A stretch of 64,000 nt of DNA from Chlorobium sp. Its GTDB lineage: Bacteria > Bacteroidota > Chlorobiia > Chlorobiales > Chlorobiaceae. The number at the start of each line of letters is the position of its first letter. Within the stretch, counting starts at the first letter, position 1. The translations under genes were made by a program, and so were the position numbers. The stretch spans positions 8,241 through 72,240 of the forward strand of contig JANQHB010000004.1 of the NCBI GenBank assembly GCA_028277225.1, read 5' to 3'. This document shows positions 33,058 to 41,674 of this stretch, piece after piece. The notes beneath the pieces are model-generated. The model saw only the letters and a program-made list of their open reading frames with translations, was not told the origin of the DNA and searched no databases.

Positions 33058-34669
33058 AGGTCTCCGCCTCCTCTGCCGCCATTCCGAACTGCCCATGACT
33101 GTCAGCCGCATAGCGCACGTCGATCTTCCCCGTCACGGCAGCAGTGATCAGTGCTGTCCGGTACTCCTGCAAACGCTCGATCGCTTGCTCCACCTTGCTG
33201 ACGACCAGCTTCTTCTCCTTGCCGTCAATGGTGAAAGTTCCGGTTTCTCCATCCGAAAAGTTTTCGTAGATCCGGGTGATCTCCGCAATATGGTCGGGGT
33301 CTTTCGGTTTGTCCTCCGGATCGCCGATGCGGCGGCGTTTGTTGCCGAGGGATTTTTCCATCTGCACCCAGAAATTACGGGCGTCAATGAGCTGCACCCT
33401 CTTTTTCCTGTGCGCTTCCTTGCGGTTGGTCAGCACCCAGATGTAGGTTGCAATGCCAGTATTGTAGAACAACTGTTCCGGCATCGCCACGATAGCTTCC
33501 AGCCAGTCGTTCTCGATAATCCATCGGCGAATCTCGCTCTCACCGCTGCCTGCGTCTCCTGTAAACAGCGGCGAACCGTTGAAAACGATCCCGATACGGC
33601 TCCCGCCCTTTTCGATGCTGCGCATTTTGGAAATCATATGCTGCAGAAAAAGCAAAGCGCCATCGTTGATGCGCGGCGTGCCCGCGCCGAACCGCCCCTC
33701 GAAACCAAGCATATCGGCTTCCTGCCGAATATGTTTCTGCTGCTGTTTCCATTCCACCCCGAACGGAGGATTGGCAAGCATATAATCGAACGTCCATTTC
33801 ATGCCATCCGAATTCCGGTCAAATCCGTCATTCTTAAAGGTATCGCCCAGAATGATGTTGTCTGCATCCTCTCCCTTGATCAGCATATCCGATTTGCAGA
33901 CAGCCCACGCCTCGTCATTCCAGTCCTGCCCGAACAGCTTCGGCTGAGCGTCGCGGTTGAGCTGGCGGATATACTCCTCGGCGACAGACAGCATTCCGCC
34001 CGTCCCGCACGCCGGATCGTAGATAGTTTTCACTACATGGCTGTTGCCGAGATCATCCTCGGGAGCAAGCAGTAGGTTCACCATGAGCTTGATCACTTCG
34101 CGGGGGGTAAAATGCTCCCCCGCTTCTTCGTTGGCCTGCTCCGCCCCGATCCTGATCAGTTCCTCGAACACATAGCCCATCTGCAACTGATCCACCCGCT
34201 TGGGGGAAAGATCGACCTTCGCAAACGCCTTGATCACCTCGAAGAGAATGTTCTTCTCGGCCATATGGGCAATCTGGTCGCTGAACTTGAACTTCTCCAT
34301 AATGGAGCGAACGTTCGGCGAAAACACCGTGATATAGCTGTTCAGGTTGAGGGCGAGGTTGTCGGGATCGTCAAGCAAAGAATGGATGTTCTCGCCCGGC
34401 AGGCAAAACTGCATTCTGGAAAGATTGTAGAAACGATGCCCGGAAACGCTTTGCAGACGAGCCTGCTGCACCCGTTCCGGTTTCGTCTTCCACTCTTGAT
34501 GCTCGTCAAGCACTTTCTGCCTCGTCGGTTCCAGCAGACACTCGAACCGGCGAAGCACCGTCAGGGGAAGAATCACTTTCCGGTATTCGTTCCGCTTGTA
34601 CGGCCCGCGAAGAAGATTGCAGATACTCCAGATAAAACTCGCAAGCTGACTGTGCGTCTCTCCGTTCAT
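33050..34669 (-). pseudogene. Truncated type I methyltransferase (HsdM) fused to an HsdS tail
   Basis: The frame is open for about 539 residues from the ATG at 34669 (a TTG at 34684 is possible). The N-terminal helical domain and the Rossmann methyltransferase domain look intact: DPACGTGGMLSVAEEYIRQ (SAM motif), ANPPFGVEW (catalytic NPPF), GIVFNGSPLFTGDAGSGES. At about position 33194 the HsdM sequence stops after KLVVSK, where this family normally continues for well over 100 residues, and is joined to VEQAIERLQEYRTALITAAV and TGKIDVR, the characteristic end of an HsdS specificity subunit. A deletion has thus removed the end of hsdM and nearly all of hsdS. No hsdR is nearby. The product could still fold as a methyltransferase but lacks target recognition. 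Confidence 0.8.
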
Positions 34670-35002
34670 GTGTTGAAATCCCAAATAGTCCGGTTAAAAG
34701 AGCATTAACTTCTTATGCAAAAAAGAAATATACAATCACATCCAAACCACGGCAAGAAAACCGTACAGATAGGATTCCAGACAAGAATCTTCAAACCGGA
34801 TACTTCTTCATAGATCTCACAACAGGCAAAAGAAGAATATATAGCACAGATACGCACCAATCAGGGCAAACTAGAGCTGAGAAGCGATGGAAGCTTCGCT
34901 TCAACTTTTCCACGATTTGTTTTCTGTAAAAAACTGCTGATGTAGTGAAATTTTGCCGCCACGGTCAGAACGAATTTTCAGCAGTCTCTGTTGTGCAATT
35001 AC
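34670..35002. other. Intergenic stretch without a recognisable gene
   Basis: About 330 bases upstream of the hsdM-like relic. AT-richer than the neighbours, with no open frame of note; only a 7-bp hairpin (GAAGCGA with TCGCTTC around 34880-34903) was seen. It may be remnant DNA left by the deletion events in this region. Confidence 0.4.
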
Positions 35003-35306
35003 TGGCAAAAATCTGCCTGCTTTAATACCGTTGGCGACCGGCTGAACAGCAAGCATTGGCTGTCGGCCATTACAACCGGCGGACCTTACATGACATATTG
35101 TTCCGGCGGGTAGTTATACGATCAGCGAGTTACTGCGCCCTTTTCAGCAAACGGCAAGTCTGTGCGGCATGAAATGGCTTACGCCTCTTGTTCTCCATAG
35201 CGTCCTGCCGAAAGGCATCGAAGGCTTCAAGAATATCAGCAATGACGACATTCAACTGCATGCAAATCAATACCGTGAATTTCTTGCCGGTTACGTCATG
35301 GAATAG
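35003..35306 (+). pseudogene. Frameshifted NAD(P)H quinone oxidoreductase remnant (KefF/KefG-like)
   Basis: Two adjoining plus-strand frames together read as the C-terminal third of a flavodoxin-fold NAD(P)H oxidoreductase. The first (to the TAG at 35111) gives GDRLNSKHWLSAITTGGP, the GKR..AITTGGP block of the family; the second (from about 35108 to the TAG at 35304) gives SYTISELLRPFQQTASLCGM and KWLTPLV, the usual LLRPLQQTA..CGM end, then ISNDDIQLHANQYREFLAG. A frameshift near 35108 separates them and no N-terminal half is present. It is a dead gene. The match was recognised from the family pattern by eye. Confidence 0.65.
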
Positions 35307-35465
35307 GCTGAGAAGTATTCACACGTTATCCATGGATAACCTTCAGATCACTTGATTGTGAAGCACCTTGATACAGACTGCATTCTGAACGTCTTGAGTA
35401 TGTCCGATCAAAGCGTTTTGTCTTTTGCTGCCTGCACTGACAGACATATAAAAAGAAAAAACAGC

Positions 35466-36248
35466 TCACTGTTTCTGCACCGACGCAAGATCTGATTTTG
35501 TAAAGCAGTATGTTGGCTTGTTTTTCTCATCCACGACAATACCTACCGCTGCATTGGAATTGTTCATGCGCTCGACGACATCAACGATCTTTTCTTCGGG
35601 GGTTGCCTTGATGAAAAATGAAGGGCCATGAAGTTTCTGGGTCTTGGGTTTTTCATCGAGGTTTTCCAGAATCTCAGACACCACGGGATTCTGTTTCTCA
35701 TCTTGTTCAGTAGTCATAAACACACGGGCATGAACGACATCCTTCAACTGACCTTTACCTTCATCATCAAATATTGGCACCCACCAGTAGTCATCGTATT
35801 GCTCCAGAGCCTTGCAAATAACACTTTTTTCTGTATTTCCATTGAACATGAACTCCTTGTTCATAGCAGTCAGGGTAAGATCTCTTATCCTTACCGGTTT
35901 AGCCGAACCGCTCAATGTCTCCTGCTGGATCTGCAGCGCTTGTTTGGTAGATTCCCTGCTTTCGGCCAGATTTTCTTTTCCGAAGAAATACGCTGCTCCT
36001 GCGCCAATCCAGGCGCCGAATGCGCCCAGTAATGAAGAAAATGCCCATTTGCAGAACTCCAGAACCGTATTTTTATCTCCCGGGAAAAATGCTGCGACAA
36101 TAACAAGAATAATGACAAGCAGAAACAGAATAAATAACATGAAAATAACCAGTGAATAGGCCAGTCTCCCGCAAGGCTCCGGTGGGCCAGAATTGTTCAC
36201 AACTTCCTCTTTACCCACAGGAAGTGATGGTTTTGTTTTTTCACCCAT
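35466..36248 (-). CDS. Membrane protein with CBS-like pair
   Basis: A 260-residue protein with two membrane segments (about 31-53, SLVIFMLFILFLLVIILVIV, and about 68-90, a Gly/Ala-rich SSLLGAFGAWIGAGAAYFFG) and a cytoplasmic part that reads like two CBS units: one around VRIRDLTLTAMNKEFMFNGN and VPIFDDEGKGQLKDVVHARV, and one ending EEKIVDVVERMNNSNAAVG and VVDEKNKPTYCFTKSDL. CBS pairs usually sense adenine nucleotides. No transporter domain is attached, so the role is unknown. It sits alone between the pseudogene and the small lipoprotein. Confidence 0.65.
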   Translation of the reverse strand: MGEKTKPSLPVGKEEVVNNSGPPEPCGRLAYSLVIFMLFILFLLVIILVIVAAFFPGDKNTVLEFCKWAFSSLLGAFGAWIGAGAAYFFGKENLAESRESTKQALQIQQETLSGSAKPVRIRDLTLTAMNKEFMFNGNTEKSVICKALEQYDDYWWVPIFDDEGKGQLKDVVHARVFMTTEQDEKQNPVVSEILENLDEKPKTQKLHGPSFFIKATPEEKIVDVVERMNNSNAAVGIVVDEKNKPTYCFTKSDLASVQKQ

Positions 36249-36527
36249 GATTCATACCTAACATTGAATTGACAAAAGATGTCACTTGTAATGATAAAAG
36301 ACAGATACCGATAAAGCTGATTCGCCGGACCTGGTAACTCAGCAATTGCCTCATACAGGGAACACCAGCGTTCATCTCTTAAAACACGCACAAATATTAC
36401 CGTGCAATGGGATACAGCGAAAGGGAAGAAATACTACGCACAAAATACAGAATTCCTGCAAATCCCGAAAAAGGAAAAAAACCACCATCATTTCCTGAGA
36501 TTTCTCCAGATACCTCCATAAACCTCG

Positions 36528-36686
36528 TCATCCGTGCCGATGCAGAGGATCGATCCGTGCAAGACCGCTGAAACCGGTCACTTCTGATGAAACAGGCTCA
36601 TCGGAAACCAGGTCACGCGTTATGGCACAACCGGAAAGTACAATAAAAACGGACAGGATAGCGATAAGCTGCAGAAAGCGTTTCAT
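36528..36686 (-). CDS. Small lipoprotein (52 residues)
   Basis: Minus-strand translation from the ATG at 36686 gives 52 residues beginning MKRFLQLIAILSVFIVLSGC, a textbook lipoprotein signal with lipobox LSGC and Cys20. The mature part of 33 residues (ITRDLVSDEPVSSEVTGFSG) is short and without a known domain. Such short lipoproteins may be structural or may be the truncated front of a longer gene. It is divergent from the thioesterase gene, with 49 bp between the two start codons. Confidence 0.6.
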   Translation of the reverse strand: MKRFLQLIAILSVFIVLSGCAITRDLVSDEPVSSEVTGFSGLARIDPLHRHG

Positions 36687-36735
36687 AAAATTACGAATCC
36701 CCCATTATTTTGTATCATATCAAAAAAAGGAACCC

Positions 36736-37143
36736 ATGCCGAAAGCTGTCGAGCCGTTTGAAATGCACATCGATGTCCAGCCTGAGGATATCGACAGGCA
36801 GGGGCATGTTAATAATATCGTTTACGTGCAATGGATCCAGGATGCTGCGGTGGCGCACTGGCGAACAATAGCGCCGCCGGGCGACCGGGAAACAATCTTG
36901 TGGGTGATCCGGCGTCACGAGATCGATTACAAACGGCCAGCTATGCCCGGCGATACGGTGATTGTCCGAACATGGATCGGCAACGCTTCGCGGCTCCGGT
37001 TTGAACGCCATACGGAGATTCTTCATGCATACGACGGGCACGTTCTTGCCATAGCAAAAACAGTCTGGTGCCCACTTGATGTCAGAACCCGCAAACCGGT
37101 CGACGTCAGCCCCGAGACCAGGGCGCTCTTCAATGCCGAGTGA
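36736..37143 (+). CDS. Acyl-CoA thioesterase (hot-dog fold, 4HBT type)
   Basis: A 135-residue hot-dog protein. The family motif is at the N-terminus: QPEDIDRQGHVNNIVYVQWIQDA, with the catalytic Asp and the GHVNN..Y..W signature, followed by HEIDYKRPAMPGDTVIVRTWI. The Met at 36736 is chosen because AAGGA lies 5-9 bases upstream and the protein then starts at the usual place; the frame is open to 36622. It would hydrolyse short acyl-CoA or aryl-CoA thioesters. No substrate can be deduced from the neighbours. Confidence 0.9.
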   Translation: MPKAVEPFEMHIDVQPEDIDRQGHVNNIVYVQWIQDAAVAHWRTIAPPGDRETILWVIRRHEIDYKRPAMPGDTVIVRTWIGNASRLRFERHTEILHAYDGHVLAIAKTVWCPLDVRTRKPVDVSPETRALFNAE

Positions 37144-37162
37144 CCTCTCACGCAGAACGTCC

Positions 37163-38398
37163 TCAATCGAAGGTAAAGCTTTTCGCTTCGGCCTGTGTTC
37201 TGAGCGTTTTCAGAATGGCCGATCCGAGTGTCTTGTCGTCGGCAGCTTCCTTTTCTTTCTGCCGTATGTACTCGTCACGTTTCTTGCTCAGCTGTGCGAT
37301 CTGCTGCTTCACCTTTACCCTTTCATGTTTTTTCTCTGAAACGTATGACGTCAGTTCGTCATCGCTCATCTCCTGCAGCTCTTCAGGCAAATACTTTTTC
37401 TCAAGCTTGTCCACCGACACCTGCTTTTCGTCAATTGCGTCGACCAGATCCCACTCAGAGGCCTTGTAAAGCTTAGATCCTTTGGTGGCCACTCTTGCCG
37501 CAGAAATGGCTGCCGACTGCGTTGCCGCATTGACATCCTGCTCGGCCTGCCGTGCGTAATTCTGCTTTCCCCGTTTACCGTAAGGCACGTAGGTCTTGTT
37601 GATCCTCTGGTTCAGGGCATTGAGATCGTCATCGTAAGGCGTTGTGTATCCCCTGAAAATCCGGTCGCTGTCGATGGAGAAATAATTGCCTCCGCCAAGA
37701 AGCGCCCCCCTTTGCCACCAGGTTTCGATTCCCAGACGGTAGTCCCCGCAGTGGATGGTATTGACGACGATATCCCTGTCAGCGGCCCAGCGGCAGGCAA
37801 CCTCGTAGCTGACCGTCCCCTGGTTGAAAGGCTCGTTACCTGCAATGAAGATCATTTTCAGCCCTTCGTCCGAGCTGTTCCAACGCAGACGGTTAAGGCT
37901 GGTGCCGATAACATGGCCGCAGTACTCCGAACCGCCGTTTGTATCGAGAGAGAACAGTGCTTCGGAAAGCCTGTCGAGATCCCTCGTGAACGGAACGACC
38001 TGGCGTATGTAACCCGAGGTAACCGGAAGACTGTTGTTGCCGTACTCGTAGAGCGCAACTTCAAGCCGGATGTCTTCTCCCCGTTTCTGCAGCCTGGCCA
38101 GTTCGTTGACAATTCGCCAGAGCTGGCTCTTTGCCTGTCCGATAAGCCCGTCCATACTGTTGCTGGTGTCGAGCAGCAGTGCAAGCTGCACCAGCCTGTA
38201 GTCCCCGGGAAATGTTCCGTCCAGGGGCCTGAGGTTATCGTACTCGACAGCGTAACCCTCCATCGCATGACGGTCTGATTCGAGCGCAGTACTCATCTGT
38301 TTGACCGGCTCTCTGGTCGAGGTTCCCTTCGCAAAAGATTCAGTGAATGTGAAAGACAGGAATGCAACAAGCAACAGAAACGGCAGGATCGTTTTCAT
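37163..38398 (-). CDS. Exported von Willebrand factor A domain protein
   Basis: A 411-residue protein with a signal peptide (LPFLLLVAFLSFTFTESFA) and a VWA domain at about 65-260. The metal-ion-dependent adhesion site has DTSNSM (the DxSxS motif, about residue 77), and the domain continues through VALYEYGNN and IFIAGNEPFNQG to VNTIHCGD. The C-terminal third is charged and helical (EKKHERVKVKQQIAQLSKKRD), probably a coiled coil. Homologues with this layout are found in Bacteroidota and Chlorobiota, but their function is unknown. It lies downstream of the AddAB-like pair on the same strand, 111 bp away. Confidence 0.85.
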   Translation of the reverse strand: MKTILPFLLLVAFLSFTFTESFAKGTSTREPVKQMSTALESDRHAMEGYAVEYDNLRPLDGTFPGDYRLVQLALLLDTSNSMDGLIGQAKSQLWRIVNELARLQKRGEDIRLEVALYEYGNNSLPVTSGYIRQVVPFTRDLDRLSEALFSLDTNGGSEYCGHVIGTSLNRLRWNSSDEGLKMIFIAGNEPFNQGTVSYEVACRWAADRDIVVNTIHCGDYRLGIETWWQRGALLGGGNYFSIDSDRIFRGYTTPYDDDLNALNQRINKTYVPYGKRGKQNYARQAEQDVNAATQSAAISAARVATKGSKLYKASEWDLVDAIDEKQVSVDKLEKKYLPEELQEMSDDELTSYVSEKKHERVKVKQQIAQLSKKRDEYIRQKEKEAADDKTLGSAILKTLRTQAEAKSFTFD

Positions 38399-38509
38399 GG
38401 CACATCAAACATTATCAATTAGCAGATACCTCTTTTTAAAAAGGACGCTATCGACAATCTCTTCTTGCTTCCGTTAGAGAAAAACATTGTCAGCAATGCC
38501 AAAATCCCC

Positions 38510-41500
38510 TCAAACAGTGACGTGCACCAGTCCCCCGGAGGCGAAAAAGTTGATCCAGCAGCTCTCGACCGGTTTTCCGGTGACCGCTTCAAGCGCCTGT
38601 TTGTAAGCGGCAAGCTGTCCGCTATACCCCTTCGACCGCTCTTCCCACTGCTCACGTTCAAGCAGCATGATCTTGTGGTCGATAACAACCCAGCCCTCAG
38701 GAGTTTCCAGAAGCAGGTCGATCTGTCCCTTCAGCACCTGGTTTTCCGGCAGAACCTGTTCGATCGGCGTTTCGACAAACATCCGCTGCGCTGGCCACCG
38801 CTCTGTAAGCTTGCTGCGGAACGTTTCAAGCTGAAGAACGAAAGCGTCCGGATCGCAGAAATCCGGCACAGTATAGGCATCCGTCATCCTTGTTACAGAA
38901 GCTGCATTGCAGATGCCCGGCTTTTGCGTAAGAGCGAATGCAAGCATATCGTGAACCACCGTTCCCTTTTCTGCGGGCTCTATCGCTTGTCGCAAGTCGA
39001 GCTTCCGGCCATAAACAACCGTTTCGACAACGCTGGACTGCTCTACAGCTTCCTGTAATGAAGGTGAAACCTGTTCAGGCATTCGCTCCACCGGCGGCTC
39101 TTTCGAAGAAAACCAGGAAAGCGCCTGCCTTTCATCGGACTTTGATCCGGCTTCCTTCCCGATCTCGAACCCGCCCCTTTTGATACAACGCAGTCTTCCG
39201 CCGTCCGGCAGTTTTACAGTCTCTCCGTCACCGTTGGCAAAACAGGACGCCCCGGCCTGATCGAGCCATGCACAGGAGTCGTATTTTGCCAAAGTACAGA
39301 GTACAAGACAATCCCTCGCCCTTGTCATTGCGACATAAAGAAGTCTTGCCGACTCTTCCTGTGCAAGCCTTTCCCCTTCCCTGAAAAAAGAACTCTCCCT
39401 GACTGTGCCGATACCGTCAAACGGTATCCGTGAGCTGAAGGGCATGGGCCAGAACCTGATGAAACGATCACGCAGAGGATCGGATGCGTCAAGCTCAGCG
39501 CTGCCCGCTGCAACCGGAGATTTGACATCAGCTTCCGATCTCTTGTCGAGATCGAACAATATCACGACCGGCCATTCCAGCCCTTTTGACTTGTGGTAGG
39601 TAAGCACCCGCACCGCATTTGTCGGCGATTCGGGAAAAAAGTCTTTCTCCTCTTCTGCAATTTCGGTGAACCAGTTCACCAATCCCCTTACTCCCGGTGA
39701 AACACCCCTCGAAGTACACTCCTCTTCATAATCCTGAGCAAGTTCAACAACGGCCTGTATGTTCCGAAGCCGCATTGTGGCTTCATCCCCGTTCCTGCAC
39801 CAGGCCAGGACGTACCGGACCGATCCTGTCATGCTTGTCAAAGCCTCGAGCGCTTTGTGAGGTGACATGAGCATGCTTTTGTCACGCAACGCCGCTATCT
39901 CCCGGAGAGCGGGATGGAATTCATCCCCCTCTTCGAGCCACAGATCGGGTTCACTGCTGCTTTTGAGACAGTCCAGTCTGCTCTGGATCCATTCTTCAGG
40001 TTCGCTGCAGGTTGCAAGCGAATAGAGTTCAGCCGTCGCGAGAGTATCGGACGGGTCCAGAAGACGCCGGAGCGCTGCGACAAGAAAAACACCCTCGGGG
40101 GAGGACAGCAGTCCCGGCTGCAGCGTTGCAACCGGTATGCCACCTCTTTTGAGGGCGCCCGCAATGTCCTGCACGTGGGAGTTTGTCCGGGCCAGGATCG
40201 CAATATCGTCGTACCTGACAGGACGCCACCGCTCTTGTTCTTTGTCGTGTACCTCGTATGCCGAATCAAACAGCCATCGTACACCCCCGGCGACCTCCCT
40301 GCATTGTGACTCAAGCTTTTTTCCTTCAAGCACCCACTGAAAACAGGAAGACTGTCGCGGATGCTCTTCGCGCTTCGGTTCAAGGACGATATCCTCCGGA
40401 TCGAGCATCGAATCGAAGGTGCTCTTGAACACGCTGTTAACAGCGTTCACCAGCGAAGGAACCGTCCGCCACGAATATGGAAGCACCTCTTTGTCACCAT
40501 GCTTCAAATAATCGAGCACCGCGTGCATGAGCCGTGCATCGCCGCCACGGAACCCATAGATCGCCTGCTTGACGTCCCCGACCCAGTATGTCTCGCCTGC
40601 AAGAACGGCAAGCTTCAGAAAGAGCGCAAGCTGGATCGGGCTGGTGTCCTGAAACTCGTCAACAAGCAGAAGATCGAGCTTGTCACCGAGCTGCTCCCGT
40701 ACCGCAGGATTATCGAGACCTGCAAGCATACGGGACTCCTGATCGGCAAAATCGACAAATCCCAGTTCGCGTTTCGTCTGCTGATAGGTGGCGAGAGCCT
40801 TTTCGGCAATAGCAAACACCGTTTTGAGATATGCCCGTAGATCTTCATGCAGACGCGGATGGGAAGCGACGGAACCGCATAACGACCTCAAGCCCTCCAG
40901 AACCTCGACCAGTTCCTTTCGCAGTCTCGGTGTCGCGACTCTTTTCCAGTCGTTCCATACGGCAGTCCCGGATTGAAGGGCATTGTCGAAACGCCGGAGA
41001 AGTTCGTAATACTCCCGTGTTACGTTTACCTCCTTTTGGGCAAGTGCATCTTCAAGAAATGGTTTTACAGCCGCTATTTCCGAAAGCACCAGGCGATCGG
41101 GAATCTCTGAAAGAGCTTCGGGAAAAAGGGCAAGCAGATCATCGGCGTTTTCTTCGGCAAACGTCGAAAAACGGCCCGGATCGATATCGTTGTATCGTGC
41201 ATGATCGATAATGGCACTGACGTGCTCTTTCCAGAGCTGCTTTCCGTTTCGGGGATTTATGTAGCCCAGCCGTTCCGCAAGTGCAGTAACCGCTTCGAGT
41301 TCTTTCGGACCTGTCGAATCGTCGAGGGCACAGGATAGCCGTTCCATCGCCGCGTTTTCATCGAGGACGTTCTGTTCCATCGTCAATCCAAGCTCGAACG
41401 CGAAACGTTTGAGCAAACCGCCGCATACGCTGTTGACCGTTCCGATCTGGGCTCCTGCCATCGAAACCGCAAGGTCATGCCGGTTTTCATCGAGGAGTTT

Positions 41501-41674
41501 TATGCGCACACGCTCTTTGAGTTCAGTTGCCGCTTTGACAGTGAACGTCGTAGCGATGATCCCCTCAGGCTTTGCTTCTTTTTTCAGAAGCTTTTCGCAG
41601 AGAATTTCAGTGAGTCGCGTGGTTTTTCCCGAACCCGCACCGGCACTGATAAAGGTGATCCGTCCGCTCTTCAT
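38510..41674 (-). CDS. AddA/RecB-like helicase-nuclease
   Basis: A protein of about 1054 residues combining a UvrD-type helicase and a C-terminal PD-(D/E)XK nuclease. Walker A is FISAGAGSGKTTRL at the N-terminus, Walker B is LLLVDEFQDTSPIQL, Q/GDxKQ motif is WVGDVKQAIYGFRGG, motifs V/VI include LTYHKSKGLEWPVVILFD and RLLYVAMTRARDCLVL. The nuclease site is LKGQIDLLLE followed by VVIDHKI. ATG 41674 is chosen because GGGAGG lies 8 bases upstream; it overlaps the stop codon of the AddB-like gene by 4 bases. The pair would process double-strand ends for RecA loading. Confidence 0.88.
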   Translation of the reverse strand: MKSGRITFISAGAGSGKTTRLTEILCEKLLKKEAKPEGIIATTFTVKAATELKERVRIKLLDENRHDLAVSMAGAQIGTVNSVCGGLLKRFAFELGLTMEQNVLDENAAMERLSCALDDSTGPKELEAVTALAERLGYINPRNGKQLWKEHVSAIIDHARYNDIDPGRFSTFAEENADDLLALFPEALSEIPDRLVLSEIAAVKPFLEDALAQKEVNVTREYYELLRRFDNALQSGTAVWNDWKRVATPRLRKELVEVLEGLRSLCGSVASHPRLHEDLRAYLKTVFAIAEKALATYQQTKRELGFVDFADQESRMLAGLDNPAVREQLGDKLDLLLVDEFQDTSPIQLALFLKLAVLAGETYWVGDVKQAIYGFRGGDARLMHAVLDYLKHGDKEVLPYSWRTVPSLVNAVNSVFKSTFDSMLDPEDIVLEPKREEHPRQSSCFQWVLEGKKLESQCREVAGGVRWLFDSAYEVHDKEQERWRPVRYDDIAILARTNSHVQDIAGALKRGGIPVATLQPGLLSSPEGVFLVAALRRLLDPSDTLATAELYSLATCSEPEEWIQSRLDCLKSSSEPDLWLEEGDEFHPALREIAALRDKSMLMSPHKALEALTSMTGSVRYVLAWCRNGDEATMRLRNIQAVVELAQDYEEECTSRGVSPGVRGLVNWFTEIAEEEKDFFPESPTNAVRVLTYHKSKGLEWPVVILFDLDKRSEADVKSPVAAGSAELDASDPLRDRFIRFWPMPFSSRIPFDGIGTVRESSFFREGERLAQEESARLLYVAMTRARDCLVLCTLAKYDSCAWLDQAGASCFANGDGETVKLPDGGRLRCIKRGGFEIGKEAGSKSDERQALSWFSSKEPPVERMPEQVSPSLQEAVEQSSVVETVVYGRKLDLRQAIEPAEKGTVVHDMLAFALTQKPGICNAASVTRMTDAYTVPDFCDPDAFVLQLETFRSKLTERWPAQRMFVETPIEQVLPENQVLKGQIDLLLETPEGWVVIDHKIMLLEREQWEERSKGYSGQLAAYKQALEAVTGKPVESCWINFFASGGLVHVTV

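Noticed and set aside
36197..36391. 64-codon minus-strand frame overlapping the start of the CBS-like gene
   Set aside because: Overlaps a better supported gene in another frame, has no ribosome-binding site and no recognisable domain.
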